Of a stretch of DNA of 64,000 nucleotides, positions 1 to 8,035 are shown piece after piece. Below the pieces are notes generated by a model that was given only the letters and a program-made list of their open reading frames with translations, was not told where the DNA came from and made no database searches. The stretch is from Spirosoma terrae (GTDB taxonomy: Bacteria; Bacteroidota; Bacteroidia; Cytophagales; Spirosomataceae). The stretch covers positions 186,001-250,000 of the forward strand of contig NZ_JAAFZH010000010.1 in the NCBI RefSeq assembly GCF_010435915.1. The letters run 5' to 3'. The translations under genes were made by a program, and so were the position numbers. The number at the start of each line of letters is the position of its first letter. Position 1 is the first letter of the stretch.

Positions 1-20
1 GTGACACGTATCACGACTAC

Positions 21-67
21 AAAAAACCCAGGCTCGTCCGCCCTCCTGGTGCGACCGAGCCTGGGTT
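21..67 (-). terminator. Rho-independent terminator of the DoxX-like gene
   Basis: A perfect 12-bp inverted repeat (25-36 with 56-67, arm AACCCAGGCTCG) has a 19-nt loop. Read on the minus strand it is followed by six T (complement of 21-26). It lies about 60 nt past the stop of the minus-strand gene ending at 128, so it most likely terminates that transcript. Confidence 0.8.
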
Positions 68-127
68 TACCCTGTTAAAAGGAATTGTTCTCCTGGGCAG
101 TGATCAGCGTTTACTGACGTTATAAAT

Positions 128-487
128 CTATGCCGTTTCAGGTAAGAAAACAGACTTATCCCGTAGGAACGTAGCCACCCAGATAAGAATCATTGGTAGC
201 AGCGCGTTGAATGGTGTACCGTGGGAAAGTTCAGTAGCCAGCGCACCAGCAAAATAGCAACACAGGAGGATGAAGCCAATCTTCATGGTTTTAGAATAGA
301 GAAAGAGAGCCGCGAAGCCGATTTCCATCAGCCCCAGAAACACTATGTAGTCGCCCACCCCCACTTTGCTTAACGTATCAACTATTTCTGGCGACTGGCT
401 CAGCTTCATAATACCACTCAAAATGGTCATGCCAGCCGCGAGGGCTGTAAATATGATGGTAACGATACGCTTTGTTTTCGCATTCAT
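128..487 (-). CDS. DoxX-like family membrane protein
   Basis: This is a 119-residue protein with about four hydrophobic helices (roughly residues 8-26, 47-63, 69-86 and 94-108), the size and pattern of the small DoxX-like family. The segments around SGIMKL near residue 25 and VFLGLMEIG near residue 50 resemble the conserved helix-end motifs of that family. Function is poorly defined; relatives are inner-membrane proteins sometimes tied to redox or thiol stress. It is divergent from an HxlR regulator at 671, a common pairing in which the regulator controls the DoxX gene; the shared promoter region carries three related half-sites (549-597). A strong terminator follows at 21-67. The family call is by motif and topology only. 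Confidence 0.75.
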   Translation of the reverse strand: MNAKTKRIVTIIFTALAAGMTILSGIMKLSQSPEIVDTLSKVGVGDYIVFLGLMEIGFAALFLYSKTMKIGFILLCCYFAGALATELSHGTPFNALLPMILIWVATFLRDKSVFLPETA

Positions 488-548
488 TTTCGTAAACGGA
501 TTAAGTTCTCCCGAGATTTATTGACGGGACAAACGTACACGAACTTAC

Positions 549-597
549 TATCCATTTGGTAGCAGTTTCCCAAAGGATACCACTATCCTTTAGGAAA
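549..597. promoter_or_regulatory. Putative HxlR operator: three TATCC-type half-sites
   Basis: An inverted repeat of 14-nt arms (566-579 and 584-597, 13 of 14 matching, 4-nt spacer) lies between the divergent DoxX and HxlR genes. A third copy of the half-site (TATCCATTTGG, 549-559) lies next to it; the right arm begins TATCCTTTAGG. HxlR proteins bind as dimers to such palindromes, so this is a likely control site for both genes. A near-consensus -7 box (TATCTTTA, 625-632) lies between the site and the HxlR start. Confidence 0.55.
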
Positions 598-670
598 TCG
601 CATGGCTGATTCCGTGGCACCTAGTATCTTTATACTTAGTTAGTGTATGTAAGCTAACAGGCATACCAAT

Positions 671-1090
671 ATGGTCATCGACGAACCGAAAACTGTCTGG
701 CGAAGACATGAGACTATTCAGGAGTGCACATCCAGCCTCAGGGGCGTACAGGATGCACTGTACGTACTGAATGGCAAATGGAAATTACTCATTATTATTT
801 CCCTGAATGAAGGGCCAAAGCGATTTCGGGAGTTGCAGCGCCAGGTAAACGGCATCACGGCTAAAGTGCTGAGCAAAGAGCTGAAAGAACTGGAAATAAA
901 TGAATTCATTACCCGAAATGTCTATTTAACCACACCCGTTACTATTGAATACGAGTTGACTGAATACAGCGCGACTCTGCAGCCGGTGATCGATGCACTA
1001 AGTAACTGGGGGAATCAGCACCGGAAACGTATTACAGGAAAGGACTCGACAAAGAAAGAGGACGAAGTAGAAGTCAGTATGAGTATGTAA
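671..1090 (+). CDS. HxlR-family winged-helix transcriptional regulator
   Basis: The 139-residue protein carries the complete HxlR signature: a Cys at residue 19, then LNGKWKLLIIISL, the RFRELQRQVNGITAKVLSKE recognition region, and the YELTEYSATLQPVIDALSNWG segment at the end of the domain. The last ~25 residues are a charged tail (KDSTKKEDEVEV) beyond the usual domain. HxlR proteins are small dimeric regulators, often redox- or aldehyde-responsive through the N-terminal Cys; that role here is inference. It is divergent from the DoxX-like gene, which is its probable target, with palindromic half-sites between them. A strong hairpin directly follows the stop codon. Confidence 0.9.
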   Translation: MVIDEPKTVWRRHETIQECTSSLRGVQDALYVLNGKWKLLIIISLNEGPKRFRELQRQVNGITAKVLSKELKELEINEFITRNVYLTTPVTIEYELTEYSATLQPVIDALSNWGNQHRKRITGKDSTKKEDEVEVSMSM

Positions 1091-1130
1091 TGCAAACGGT
1101 CCGAAACCTCATGGTTTCGGACCGTTTGCA
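1091..1130. terminator. Bidirectional hairpin terminator
   Basis: A perfect 18-bp stem (1091-1108 with 1113-1130) with a TCAT loop starts immediately after the HxlR stop codon. It lies between the convergent HxlR (+) and MFS (-) genes and could stop transcription from either side. There is no long T tract, so this rests on the very stable stem and its position. Confidence 0.75.
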
Positions 1131-1151
1131 TTATGCACAATTAACAATGGC

Positions 1152-2471
1152 TTATGCCACCGGCTCCGACTCGTTTGGTTCCAGATTAACAGGTTGCATT
1201 TTGGGTGTAAGCAGGTGCATAACCACCCAGGCTACCAGGTAGGCAAATCCGCAAATCAGAAAGATAATACCATACCCAGTCTGCAAATCGCCCGCCTTTT
1301 TATAGCTATCCAGAATCCGTCCAACAATCTCGGGGAATATAATACTTCCAACTGACCCGGCCATACCGCCAATCCCGACAATGGAGCTAACCGTTCGCTT
1401 AGGGAACATATCTGAAGCCGTGGTGAAAATATTAGCACTCCAGGCCTGGTGAGCAGCGCCCGCCAACCCGATCAGCGCAACAGCCGTCCAGATACCGGGT
1501 CCAAACCGGACCGCAATCACCGGAAGCACCAGAATAGCAAACATCAGCATAGCGCCTTTCCGCGCTTTCCAGACGCTCCACCCTCGCCCTATCAACCAGG
1601 AAGACAGATAACCGCCACCAATACTACCGATGCTCACCAGCGTGTAGAGAACGGCCAGATATAGGTTTGGTTTCTTGGTATCGAGATTGAACGTAGTCGA
1701 GAAGTAATCCTGTAACCAGAACAGGAAGAACCACCAGATCGGATCGGTCAGCATTTTTCCGAATACAAACGCCCAGGTTTGACGGAAACTGAGCAGTTTA
1801 CCCCAGGATACCGGCTTGCCGTGGTCGGCCACCTCATCGGGAGTGTGTTCGTTATCGCTGTGGATATAATCGTATTCTTCTTTCGAGAGTTTGCGTTGCT
1901 TCGACGGTATTTCGTAGCCAACGTACCAGAAGACCAACCAGATAAACCCAACCGCTCCCGTCGCCAGAAAGGCCATTTCCCAGCCGTACAGACCCAGAAT
2001 CCAGGGCACAACGATGGGAGCAATTACGGCACCGATGTTAGCTCCTGAATTAAAAATACCGGTAGCCAGTGCCCGTTCTTTCTTTGGAAACCATTCGGCA
2101 ACGGTTTTAATGGCTGCCGGGAAGTTACCAGCCTCCCCCAACCCCAGCCCGACTCGGGCAACAATAAAGCCTAACGTACTGGTAGCCAGCGCATGGGCCA
2201 TAGCAGCAATGCTCCAGAAAATAATGGCAATGGTATACCCCATTTTGGTCCCTATCCGATCAATAAACCGCCCAAACAGGAGCAGGCCAATGGCATAGGC
2301 TGCCGAAAAAAACTGAACAATACGACTGTAATCCAGCTCCGACCAGTTAAACTCTTTTTCGAGGGTTGGTTTTAATAAACCGACAACCTGCCGGTCGAGA
2401 TAGTTAATGGTGGTAGCAAAAAAGAGGAGTGCTACAATAGTCCAGCGGTAATTTCCAATGGGTTTGTTCAT
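1152..2471 (-). CDS. MFS transporter, ACS family (hexuronate/glucarate type)
   Basis: A 439-residue, 12-helix major facilitator. The start region (YRWTIVALLFFATTINYLDR) and the segment GEAGNFPAAIKTVAEWFPKK after helix 4 are hallmarks of the anion:cation symporter family (ExuT and GudP relatives), which import hexuronates, glucarate/galactarate or other organic anions with protons across the inner membrane. The central loop (residues about 190-220) is hydrophilic as usual. A close paralogue lies at 34463-35737, there paired with a sugar dehydrogenase. This copy stands alone, between a hairpin at its 3' end and a lipoprotein gene on the other strand. The substrate cannot be read from sequence; a sugar acid is the best guess. 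Confidence 0.85.
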   Translation of the reverse strand: MNKPIGNYRWTIVALLFFATTINYLDRQVVGLLKPTLEKEFNWSELDYSRIVQFFSAAYAIGLLLFGRFIDRIGTKMGYTIAIIFWSIAAMAHALATSTLGFIVARVGLGLGEAGNFPAAIKTVAEWFPKKERALATGIFNSGANIGAVIAPIVVPWILGLYGWEMAFLATGAVGFIWLVFWYVGYEIPSKQRKLSKEEYDYIHSDNEHTPDEVADHGKPVSWGKLLSFRQTWAFVFGKMLTDPIWWFFLFWLQDYFSTTFNLDTKKPNLYLAVLYTLVSIGSIGGGYLSSWLIGRGWSVWKARKGAMLMFAILVLPVIAVRFGPGIWTAVALIGLAGAAHQAWSANIFTTASDMFPKRTVSSIVGIGGMAGSVGSIIFPEIVGRILDSYKKAGDLQTGYGIIFLICGFAYLVAWVVMHLLTPKMQPVNLEPNESEPVA

Positions 2472-2842
2472 GCGAATTGGGTAAGAAATGCAGCAATGGT
2501 CGGGCTAAAAGAAGAAGCGTTTTCAGGTGGTTTACTTTTTCCTGACATACAGCTCAACAATCGCCAGTAGAAAGAGTCGAAAAGCACCGTTTCATACCCA
2601 TCTACGGTCCTAAAAAACCGTTTTTTTGTCATGAATGGCCTTCACACCGTCTCTATACCGGATGGCGGCTAGTTCGATCGTCCTCTATCCGACCTTGGCA
2701 CAGTAACCCTATCACACGGAATCCATACGGTATAACTGCGAATTCAGGCCCCAATTCCAGCAGTTCAGTATCAAACCCATAGCCTCCGGTTCGGCAGCGA
2801 CCTAGGTTTGTTCTGACAACGTATACTAAACCAATACAGATC
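2472..2842. other. Intergenic region with a promoter for the lipoprotein gene
   Basis: The 371-nt gap lies between divergent genes. A Bacteroidota -7 box (TAGGTTTG, TAnnTTTG consensus) is at 2803-2810, 33 nt before the start at 2843. The rest holds no convincing ORF, RNA or repeat that I can see. Confidence 0.5.
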
Positions 2843-3679
2843 ATGAATAAATTGCTGTACAGTACGGTGCTGAGCGTGTTGATGCTGGGATTTTCAAGCT
2901 GTAAGAAAACAGAAACCATCGATCCTCCACTGGGCACGACCTGCAAACTGACACAAATTGACCGGGGCAATGGTAACAAACATAGTTATGAATACAACGC
3001 CGATGGTTCTATAGCCAAAATGACCATTCATTTTAGGGGAGCTACCGCTACCGAGCCCGAAGAAGTCTATGAATACACTTTCTCCTACAATACGAACAAG
3101 CAGATTACCGGTGCTACGATCAAGCTCAATGGCCAGAAACCGACTCAGTTAACGAACTGGGGGGTGGGCGATGCCGTAAGCTTCACCTGGTCGAGTGGAA
3201 GGCAGCTGACCAAAGTAACCGACCTCCTCGGTTCGAAAGCCATGCTGACCACAACCGTTACGTATGATAGCCAAGGTCGAGTAACCAGTCTTAAAGGGAC
3301 ACCTGATCCAGAATGGGGAGAACCGTTTGAAAAAACGTTTACATACGACGCTCAAAATAATCTACGGTACGTATTTCTGGAAAACGATTCGCCGGTCTAC
3401 TACGAAGATGTAACCGTCGATAACACCCTGAAAAGTGCGGAATCGCTGTTGATGGAACGTGGTCTACCTTACGATATTTTCAATACGGCAGCCTGGCGCA
3501 CCCACGTAACCCGTGAATTGAAAGGCTATGAGGTTGATGAGGCAGGAAAAGCGACCCTCACCCGTACGCTTAAAGCAACCAATACAGTTACCAATTCACA
3601 GAAAATTGCCATCGAGCAAGTGTCTGACGACAATGGCAAACAGCGTACCATGACGTTTACGCTAACGGATTGCCAGTAG
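2843..3679 (+). CDS. Lipoprotein with YD/RHS-like beta repeats
   Basis: A 278-residue protein with a lipoprotein signal ending at Cys20 (FSSCKK), so probably anchored in the envelope. After the anchor come repeated short beta-type motifs of the form Y-x-Y-(N/D)-x-(D/Q)-G-x-(I/V), such as YEYNADGSIAKMTI, FSYNTNKQITGATI and VTYDSQGRVTSLKGT. These resemble the YD/RHS-type repeats seen in many uncharacterised Bacteroidota lipoproteins of the DUF4595 type. No catalytic motif is visible. It is a single gene with its own promoter box at 2803-2810. Function unknown; binding or surface display is a guess. Confidence 0.7.
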   Translation: MNKLLYSTVLSVLMLGFSSCKKTETIDPPLGTTCKLTQIDRGNGNKHSYEYNADGSIAKMTIHFRGATATEPEEVYEYTFSYNTNKQITGATIKLNGQKPTQLTNWGVGDAVSFTWSSGRQLTKVTDLLGSKAMLTTTVTYDSQGRVTSLKGTPDPEWGEPFEKTFTYDAQNNLRYVFLENDSPVYYEDVTVDNTLKSAESLLMERGLPYDIFNTAAWRTHVTRELKGYEVDEAGKATLTRTLKATNTVTNSQKIAIEQVSDDNGKQRTMTFTLTDCQ

Positions 3680-4137
3680 CAGTGTACGAGCATGATTTAC
3701 AACGTTGAACAGGAAACGTCTCCGGCTTTTTTACAGCCGAAATGGCCAAAAGAATACTAATTGGCCCGGACAAAGGGAGCTACAGCACTTGATTACTCAA
3801 GTATTAATACTTATCTTTCTAAGATTTCTCTCATGTGTTTTCAATCCCTGCTGACTATGTCGGCAGGGATTATTTATTATGCTATGGGGGTGACGCTACG
3901 TCTATATCGGCAGTTCAACGGTTTTATGACCAGTGATGGCTATACGGTCTGTTCAATGATATGTTATCTACGGCAAGGCCCTCCCAATTAAGAATGAGTT
4001 ACATTGGCAGTTGGTTGGATCATATCAACAAAAAACAATACAAAAGCACCATTGTAGCCAATTCGAGGTTATATCATCAAGCTCGTACTACAATCTCCGT
4101 TATTTTTGTCTAGCTGACCAGTTGCTACTGACGATTC
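3680..4137. other. Intergenic region, no convincing gene
   Basis: This 458-nt gap has only a short TTG-started reading frame (3761-3991) with irregular composition and no recognisable motif, which I do not accept as a gene. The one clear structure is the hairpin at 3843-3871. The rest is unremarkable AT-rich sequence. Confidence 0.5.
3843..3871 (+). terminator. Hairpin, possible terminator
   Basis: A 9-bp perfect stem (AATCCCTGC, 3843-3851, with 3863-3871) and 11-nt loop is followed by the AT-rich run ATTTATTAT. It lies 165 nt past the lipoprotein stop and could end that transcript, though the distance makes this uncertain. Confidence 0.45.
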
Positions 4138-4539
4138 ATGAAGTCACAAAGGAAACATAGCTCGTTTATTCACAGGTTGTTTTGCCTGTTGATGGCGCTG
4201 CATGTCCTGAACGTCAGTATCGACTCGCCCGACCGAAACAGCTCGGTAACGCTGATCAGCAACCAATCGGAGGATCTGTCGATCAATGACATTGAAAGTC
4301 TGGGTGAGCTGTTGCTAGAAGAGTGTTTAGGTATTACCGTTCCTGAGCACGACGACCCCGACGAAGATTCTACCATTACCAAATTAGGGCAGGATTACTA
4401 CTTCACGGCTACGTTTGTTTTTGCCCCGCTTCTCCCGCTTATTCGCTTTCTGCTGCCAGAATTTATGCTGTTCAACACAGTACGGATTCCCGCCCATGTG
4501 CTGGATATTCTATCTCCCCCTCCCCAACAGCTTGGTTAA
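4138..4539 (+). CDS. Small hypothetical protein upstream of the RND pump
   Basis: A 133-residue protein with a basic start (MKSQRKHSSFIHR) followed by a hydrophobic segment containing LLMALHVLNVS, then an acidic centre (residues 55-85, many D/E) and a second hydrophobic stretch (FAPLLPLIRFLLPEFML) before a proline-rich C terminus (SPPPQQLG). I recall small proteins of this layout (MALHVLN, acidic centre, PPP end) preceding RND efflux or heavy-metal efflux operons in Bacteroidota, but cannot confirm it here. It sits 211 nt upstream of an AcrB-like pump on the same strand. No known domain; an accessory or sensory role in efflux is inference. Confidence 0.55.
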   Translation: MKSQRKHSSFIHRLFCLLMALHVLNVSIDSPDRNSSVTLISNQSEDLSINDIESLGELLLEECLGITVPEHDDPDEDSTITKLGQDYYFTATFVFAPLLPLIRFLLPEFMLFNTVRIPAHVLDILSPPPQQLG

Positions 4540-4663
4540 TAGCGCGACACGCATTGTGTTAAGCAAGTGATCAGGCGTTTTTTCACTGCCTGAGCAACTC
4601 CATTATTACTTCATTTTTTGCAGGTACGCTACCGAAGCCTTCCTAAAGGTTTCGTAATGGCCA

Positions 4664-4706
4664 CTATTCGCCCTATTTCGCCCTTTTGGTCTGGTGGGGC
4701 GAATAG
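4664..4706 (+). promoter_or_regulatory. Repeated TTCGCCC sites in the RND leader
   Basis: An inverted repeat of 10-nt arms (CTATTCGCCC, 4664-4673, with 4697-4706) lies 45 nt before the pump start codon. Between the arms is a further direct copy of TTCGCCC (4677-4683), one helical turn from the first. The pattern fits an operator or a leader hairpin controlling the pump; no cognate regulator is encoded next to it. Confidence 0.4.
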
Positions 4707-4750
4707 CTGCACGTTCACCTCTACTCCAACAGGTTATTTCTTAACCGCCT

Positions 4751-7700
4751 ATGTTTAGCATATTCATCAAGCGACCGCTATTGTCGGCGGTCATATCTGT
4801 CCTTATAACATTACTGGGATTACTGGCGCTTAGTGGCCTGCCCGTTACGCAGTTTCCCGATATTGTGCCGCCTTCGGTCACGGTTACGGCTACCTACACG
4901 GGAGCGAACGCTGAAGTGTGTACGAAAGCTGTTGCCACACCCCTCGAACGGGCCATCAACGGCGTACCGGGCATGACCTACATGAACACGGTATCCAGTA
5001 ACGACGGCACCACCCTAATTCAGGTCTTTTTTAACGTCGGGACCGACCCCGACCTGGCCGCCATGAACGTTCAGAACCGCGTTACGTCGGTGCTGGATGA
5101 ATTGCCCGCGGAGGTCATTAAAGCGGGGGTCATTACCGAAAAAGAGGTAAACAGTATGCTGCTGTACCTCAATCTGGTCAGTAACGATCCCGATATGGAC
5201 GAGAAGTTCATCTATAACTTCGCGGATATCAATATTCTGGCCGAATTGAAACGGATCGAAGGGGTCGGTTTTGCCGATATTATGGGCGCTCGGGAGTACT
5301 CGATGCGGGTCTGGCTCAAACCCGACCGCATGGCCTCGTACAATATATCGGCCGAAGAAGTGGTGGAAGCCATTCAGAAACAGAATGTCGAAGCAGCCCC
5401 CGGTAAAGCGGGCGAAAGTGCGGATCGTAGCCCCCAAGTTCTTCAGTACGTAATGCGCTATACGGGCAAATTCAACCAGCCCCAGCAGTACGAGAATCTG
5501 GTTTTACGGGCCAACCCGGATGGGTCGATGCTACGGCTCAAAGATGTGGCCACGGTCGAATTTGGGTCCGCCGATTATAGCGTTACGTCCAAAACGGATG
5601 GTAAGCCCTCGGCGTCCATTATGCTGAAGCAGCGACCTGGCTCTAATGCCCGCGACATCATCAATAACGTAAAGAAACGAATGGCCGAAATCAAGGAAAC
5701 ATCGTTTCCGCCCGGCATGACCTACAATTTTGCCTATGATGTTTCCCGCTTTCTGGATGCCTCTATTCATGAAGTTGTCAGAACCCTGCTGGAAGCATTC
5801 GTACTAGTGTTTCTCGTGGTGTTCCTATTCCTGCAGGATTGGCGGTCTACGCTGATTTGTGCGCTGGTGGTACCGGTAGCCCTGGTCGGCGCCTTTGGGT
5901 TTATGAGCCTGATTGGTTTCTCGATCAACCTGCTTACACTGTTTGCGCTGGTACTGGCGATTGGTATTGTGGTGGATGATGGCATTGTGGTGGTCGAAGC
6001 TGTTCACGCCAAAATGACGGAAGAAAATCTACCACCCGCTCAGGCGACCGTAGTGGCGATGCAGGAAATCAGCAGCGCACTAATTGCTATTACGTTGGTT
6101 ATGTCGGCGGTGTTTGTCCCGGTAGCCTTTCTGTCGGGGCCCGTTGGCATATTTTACCGTCAGTTCTCCCTAACGCTGGCGGTGGCCATTCTGATCTCTG
6201 GTGTCAACGCGCTGACCCTAACACCCGCCCTTTGTGCCTTGCTGCTACGTCCAAATCATGACCACGCCCCTACAGGATTCCTGGGACGTTTTTTTGCGCG
6301 TTTTAACCACGCCTTCGACGCCATGACCGGTCGTTATCAGCGTGTACTTCGGCGCATTGCCCGACGTAGTGCCGTGACGATTGTCCTGTTGCTGGCGTTC
6401 TCGGCGGGCATCTGGGGCATCAATACCATGCTGCCCAGTGGTTTCATTCCTACTGAAGACCAGGGCATGATTTATGCCAACGTAACGACCCCGGCGGGTG
6501 CCACCGTCCAGCGCACCGAAAACGTACTGGATAAAATCGAACGCGTAGCATCGGGAATTGAGGGCGTTGAGAACGTATCGACCCTGTCCGGATTTAGCCT
6601 GATGACCGACGGGGCGGGTGCCTCCTACGGTATGGCCATGATCAACCTGAAAGACTGGAAAGATCGGAACGTATCGGTCGATGATGTAATTGGTCAGTTG
6701 GAGCAGAAAACGCGGACCATTCAGGATGCCAGCATCCAGTTCTTTTCGCCCCCAACCGTACCGGGGTTTGGTAATTCCAGCGGTTTCGAACTCCGAATGC
6801 TGGATCGAACCGGTTCGGGGGATTTACAGAAGACCAAGAAAGTGGCCGACACATTCATCGAAGCACTCAAAAAGCGGCCTGAAATTGGCGATGCCTTCAC
6901 CAGCTTCAACCCCGACTATCCGCAGTATATGCTGCACGTCGATCAGGAGAAGGCGGCTCAGAAAGGCGTATCAATCGAGAATGCCATGAATACGTTACAG
7001 ACGCTGATGGGTAGCCTATACGCCACCAACTTTATTCGTTTTGGGCAGATGTACCGGGTTTTTGTACAGGCTTCTCCCGAATACCGGGCTAAGCCGGAAG
7101 ACGTACTGACGCTGCATGTCAAAAACGATAAGGGGGAAATGGTGCCGTATTCCAACTTTGTCAGGCTGGAGCGGGTATATGGGCCGGAGCAGTTGACTCG
7201 CTATAACATGTACACCTCGGCCCTCATCAACGGCGAAGCGGCCAAAGGATTTAGTAGTGGCGATGCCTTACGGGTTGTAGAGGAAGTAGCAAAACAAACC
7301 CTCCCTCGTGGCTACACCTACGAATGGTCGGGTATGTCGCGGGAAGAGGTGCTTTCGGGCGATCAGGCAATCTACATTTTTGCCATATGTCTGGTTTTCG
7401 TGTATCTGCTGCTGGTGGCTCAGTACGAAAGCTTATTCCTGCCCTTACCCGTATTACTGTCACTCCCGGCGGGTATTTTCGGTTCGTTCCTGTGTCTGCA
7501 ACTAGCTGGCCTTCAGAACAACATTTATGCGCAGGTAGCGCTGGTTATGCTGATCGGCCTATTGGGTAAGAACGCCATTCTGATTGTGGAGTTTGCCAAT
7601 CAGCGGCAGCAGGAAGGCTTATCGATCGTTAAAGCAGCCATCGAAGGGGCCGTCACGCGGCTACGTCCCATACTGATGACCTCCCTGGCCTTCATTGCCG

Positions 7701-7939
7701 GTTTGATTCCGCTTTGTATCGCTTCTGGCGCGGGGGCCCTGGGCAACCGATCGATCGGAACGGCCGCTGCGGGCGGTATGCTGATTGGCACCGTGTTCGG
7801 GCTATTTCTGGTACCCGGGCTTTACGTCATCTTCGCTAAACTAGCCCAACGCTTCCAATCCAAACGGCTCAAACTCGACGATGATCTGATTCTGAATGCC
7901 TTGTCGAAAAAAGTAAAAACCAGCGACTCGAACAACTAA
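4751..7939 (+). CDS. RND multidrug efflux transporter, AcrB/HAE1 type
   Basis: A 1062-residue inner-membrane pump of full family length. The N terminus (MFSIFIKRPLLSAVISVLI, then LPVTQFPDI) is typical of HAE1 pumps that export drugs, dyes and bile-like compounds using the proton gradient. The proton-relay residues are present: the paired Asp in GIVVDDGIVVVEAV (helix 4, about residue 410) and the Lys in IGLLGKNAILIVEFANQ (helix 10). Two large periplasmic porter regions follow helices 1 and 7. The usual partners, a membrane-fusion protein and a TolC-like outer-membrane channel, are absent from this neighbourhood, so it must borrow them from elsewhere. A small protein precedes it and a terminator follows at 7955. 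Repeated TTCGCCC sites lie just upstream. Confidence 0.95.
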   Translation: MFSIFIKRPLLSAVISVLITLLGLLALSGLPVTQFPDIVPPSVTVTATYTGANAEVCTKAVATPLERAINGVPGMTYMNTVSSNDGTTLIQVFFNVGTDPDLAAMNVQNRVTSVLDELPAEVIKAGVITEKEVNSMLLYLNLVSNDPDMDEKFIYNFADINILAELKRIEGVGFADIMGAREYSMRVWLKPDRMASYNISAEEVVEAIQKQNVEAAPGKAGESADRSPQVLQYVMRYTGKFNQPQQYENLVLRANPDGSMLRLKDVATVEFGSADYSVTSKTDGKPSASIMLKQRPGSNARDIINNVKKRMAEIKETSFPPGMTYNFAYDVSRFLDASIHEVVRTLLEAFVLVFLVVFLFLQDWRSTLICALVVPVALVGAFGFMSLIGFSINLLTLFALVLAIGIVVDDGIVVVEAVHAKMTEENLPPAQATVVAMQEISSALIAITLVMSAVFVPVAFLSGPVGIFYRQFSLTLAVAILISGVNALTLTPALCALLLRPNHDHAPTGFLGRFFARFNHAFDAMTGRYQRVLRRIARRSAVTIVLLLAFSAGIWGINTMLPSGFIPTEDQGMIYANVTTPAGATVQRTENVLDKIERVASGIEGVENVSTLSGFSLMTDGAGASYGMAMINLKDWKDRNVSVDDVIGQLEQKTRTIQDASIQFFSPPTVPGFGNSSGFELRMLDRTGSGDLQKTKKVADTFIEALKKRPEIGDAFTSFNPDYPQYMLHVDQEKAAQKGVSIENAMNTLQTLMGSLYATNFIRFGQMYRVFVQASPEYRAKPEDVLTLHVKNDKGEMVPYSNFVRLERVYGPEQLTRYNMYTSALINGEAAKGFSSGDALRVVEEVAKQTLPRGYTYEWSGMSREEVLSGDQAIYIFAICLVFVYLLLVAQYESLFLPLPVLLSLPAGIFGSFLCLQLAGLQNNIYAQVALVMLIGLLGKNAILIVEFANQRQQEGLSIVKAAIEGAVTRLRPILMTSLAFIAGLIPLCIASGAGALGNRSIGTAAAGGMLIGTVFGLFLVPGLYVIFAKLAQRFQSKRLKLDDDLILNALSKKVKTSDSNN

Positions 7940-7954
7940 GTAAACAGCCGCATC

Positions 7955-7996
7955 AATCTGCCATCTGGTGAAATCCATTGGGTGGCAGATTTTTAT
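7955..7996 (+). terminator. Terminator after the RND pump
   Basis: A 9-bp perfect stem (AATCTGCCA, 7955-7963, with 7983-7991) is followed directly by TTTATA. It lies 16 nt past the pump stop codon and 40 nt before the next gene, so the two genes are probably separate transcripts. Confidence 0.65.
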
Positions 7997-8035
7997 ACAA
8001 CAACTCTACCTTAATTAGCATAGACTCATCTGCTC

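Noticed and set aside
3761-3991. A 76-codon TTG-started plus-strand frame
   Set aside because: No ribosome-binding sequence, no family resemblance, and it runs across the hairpin at 3843-3871.
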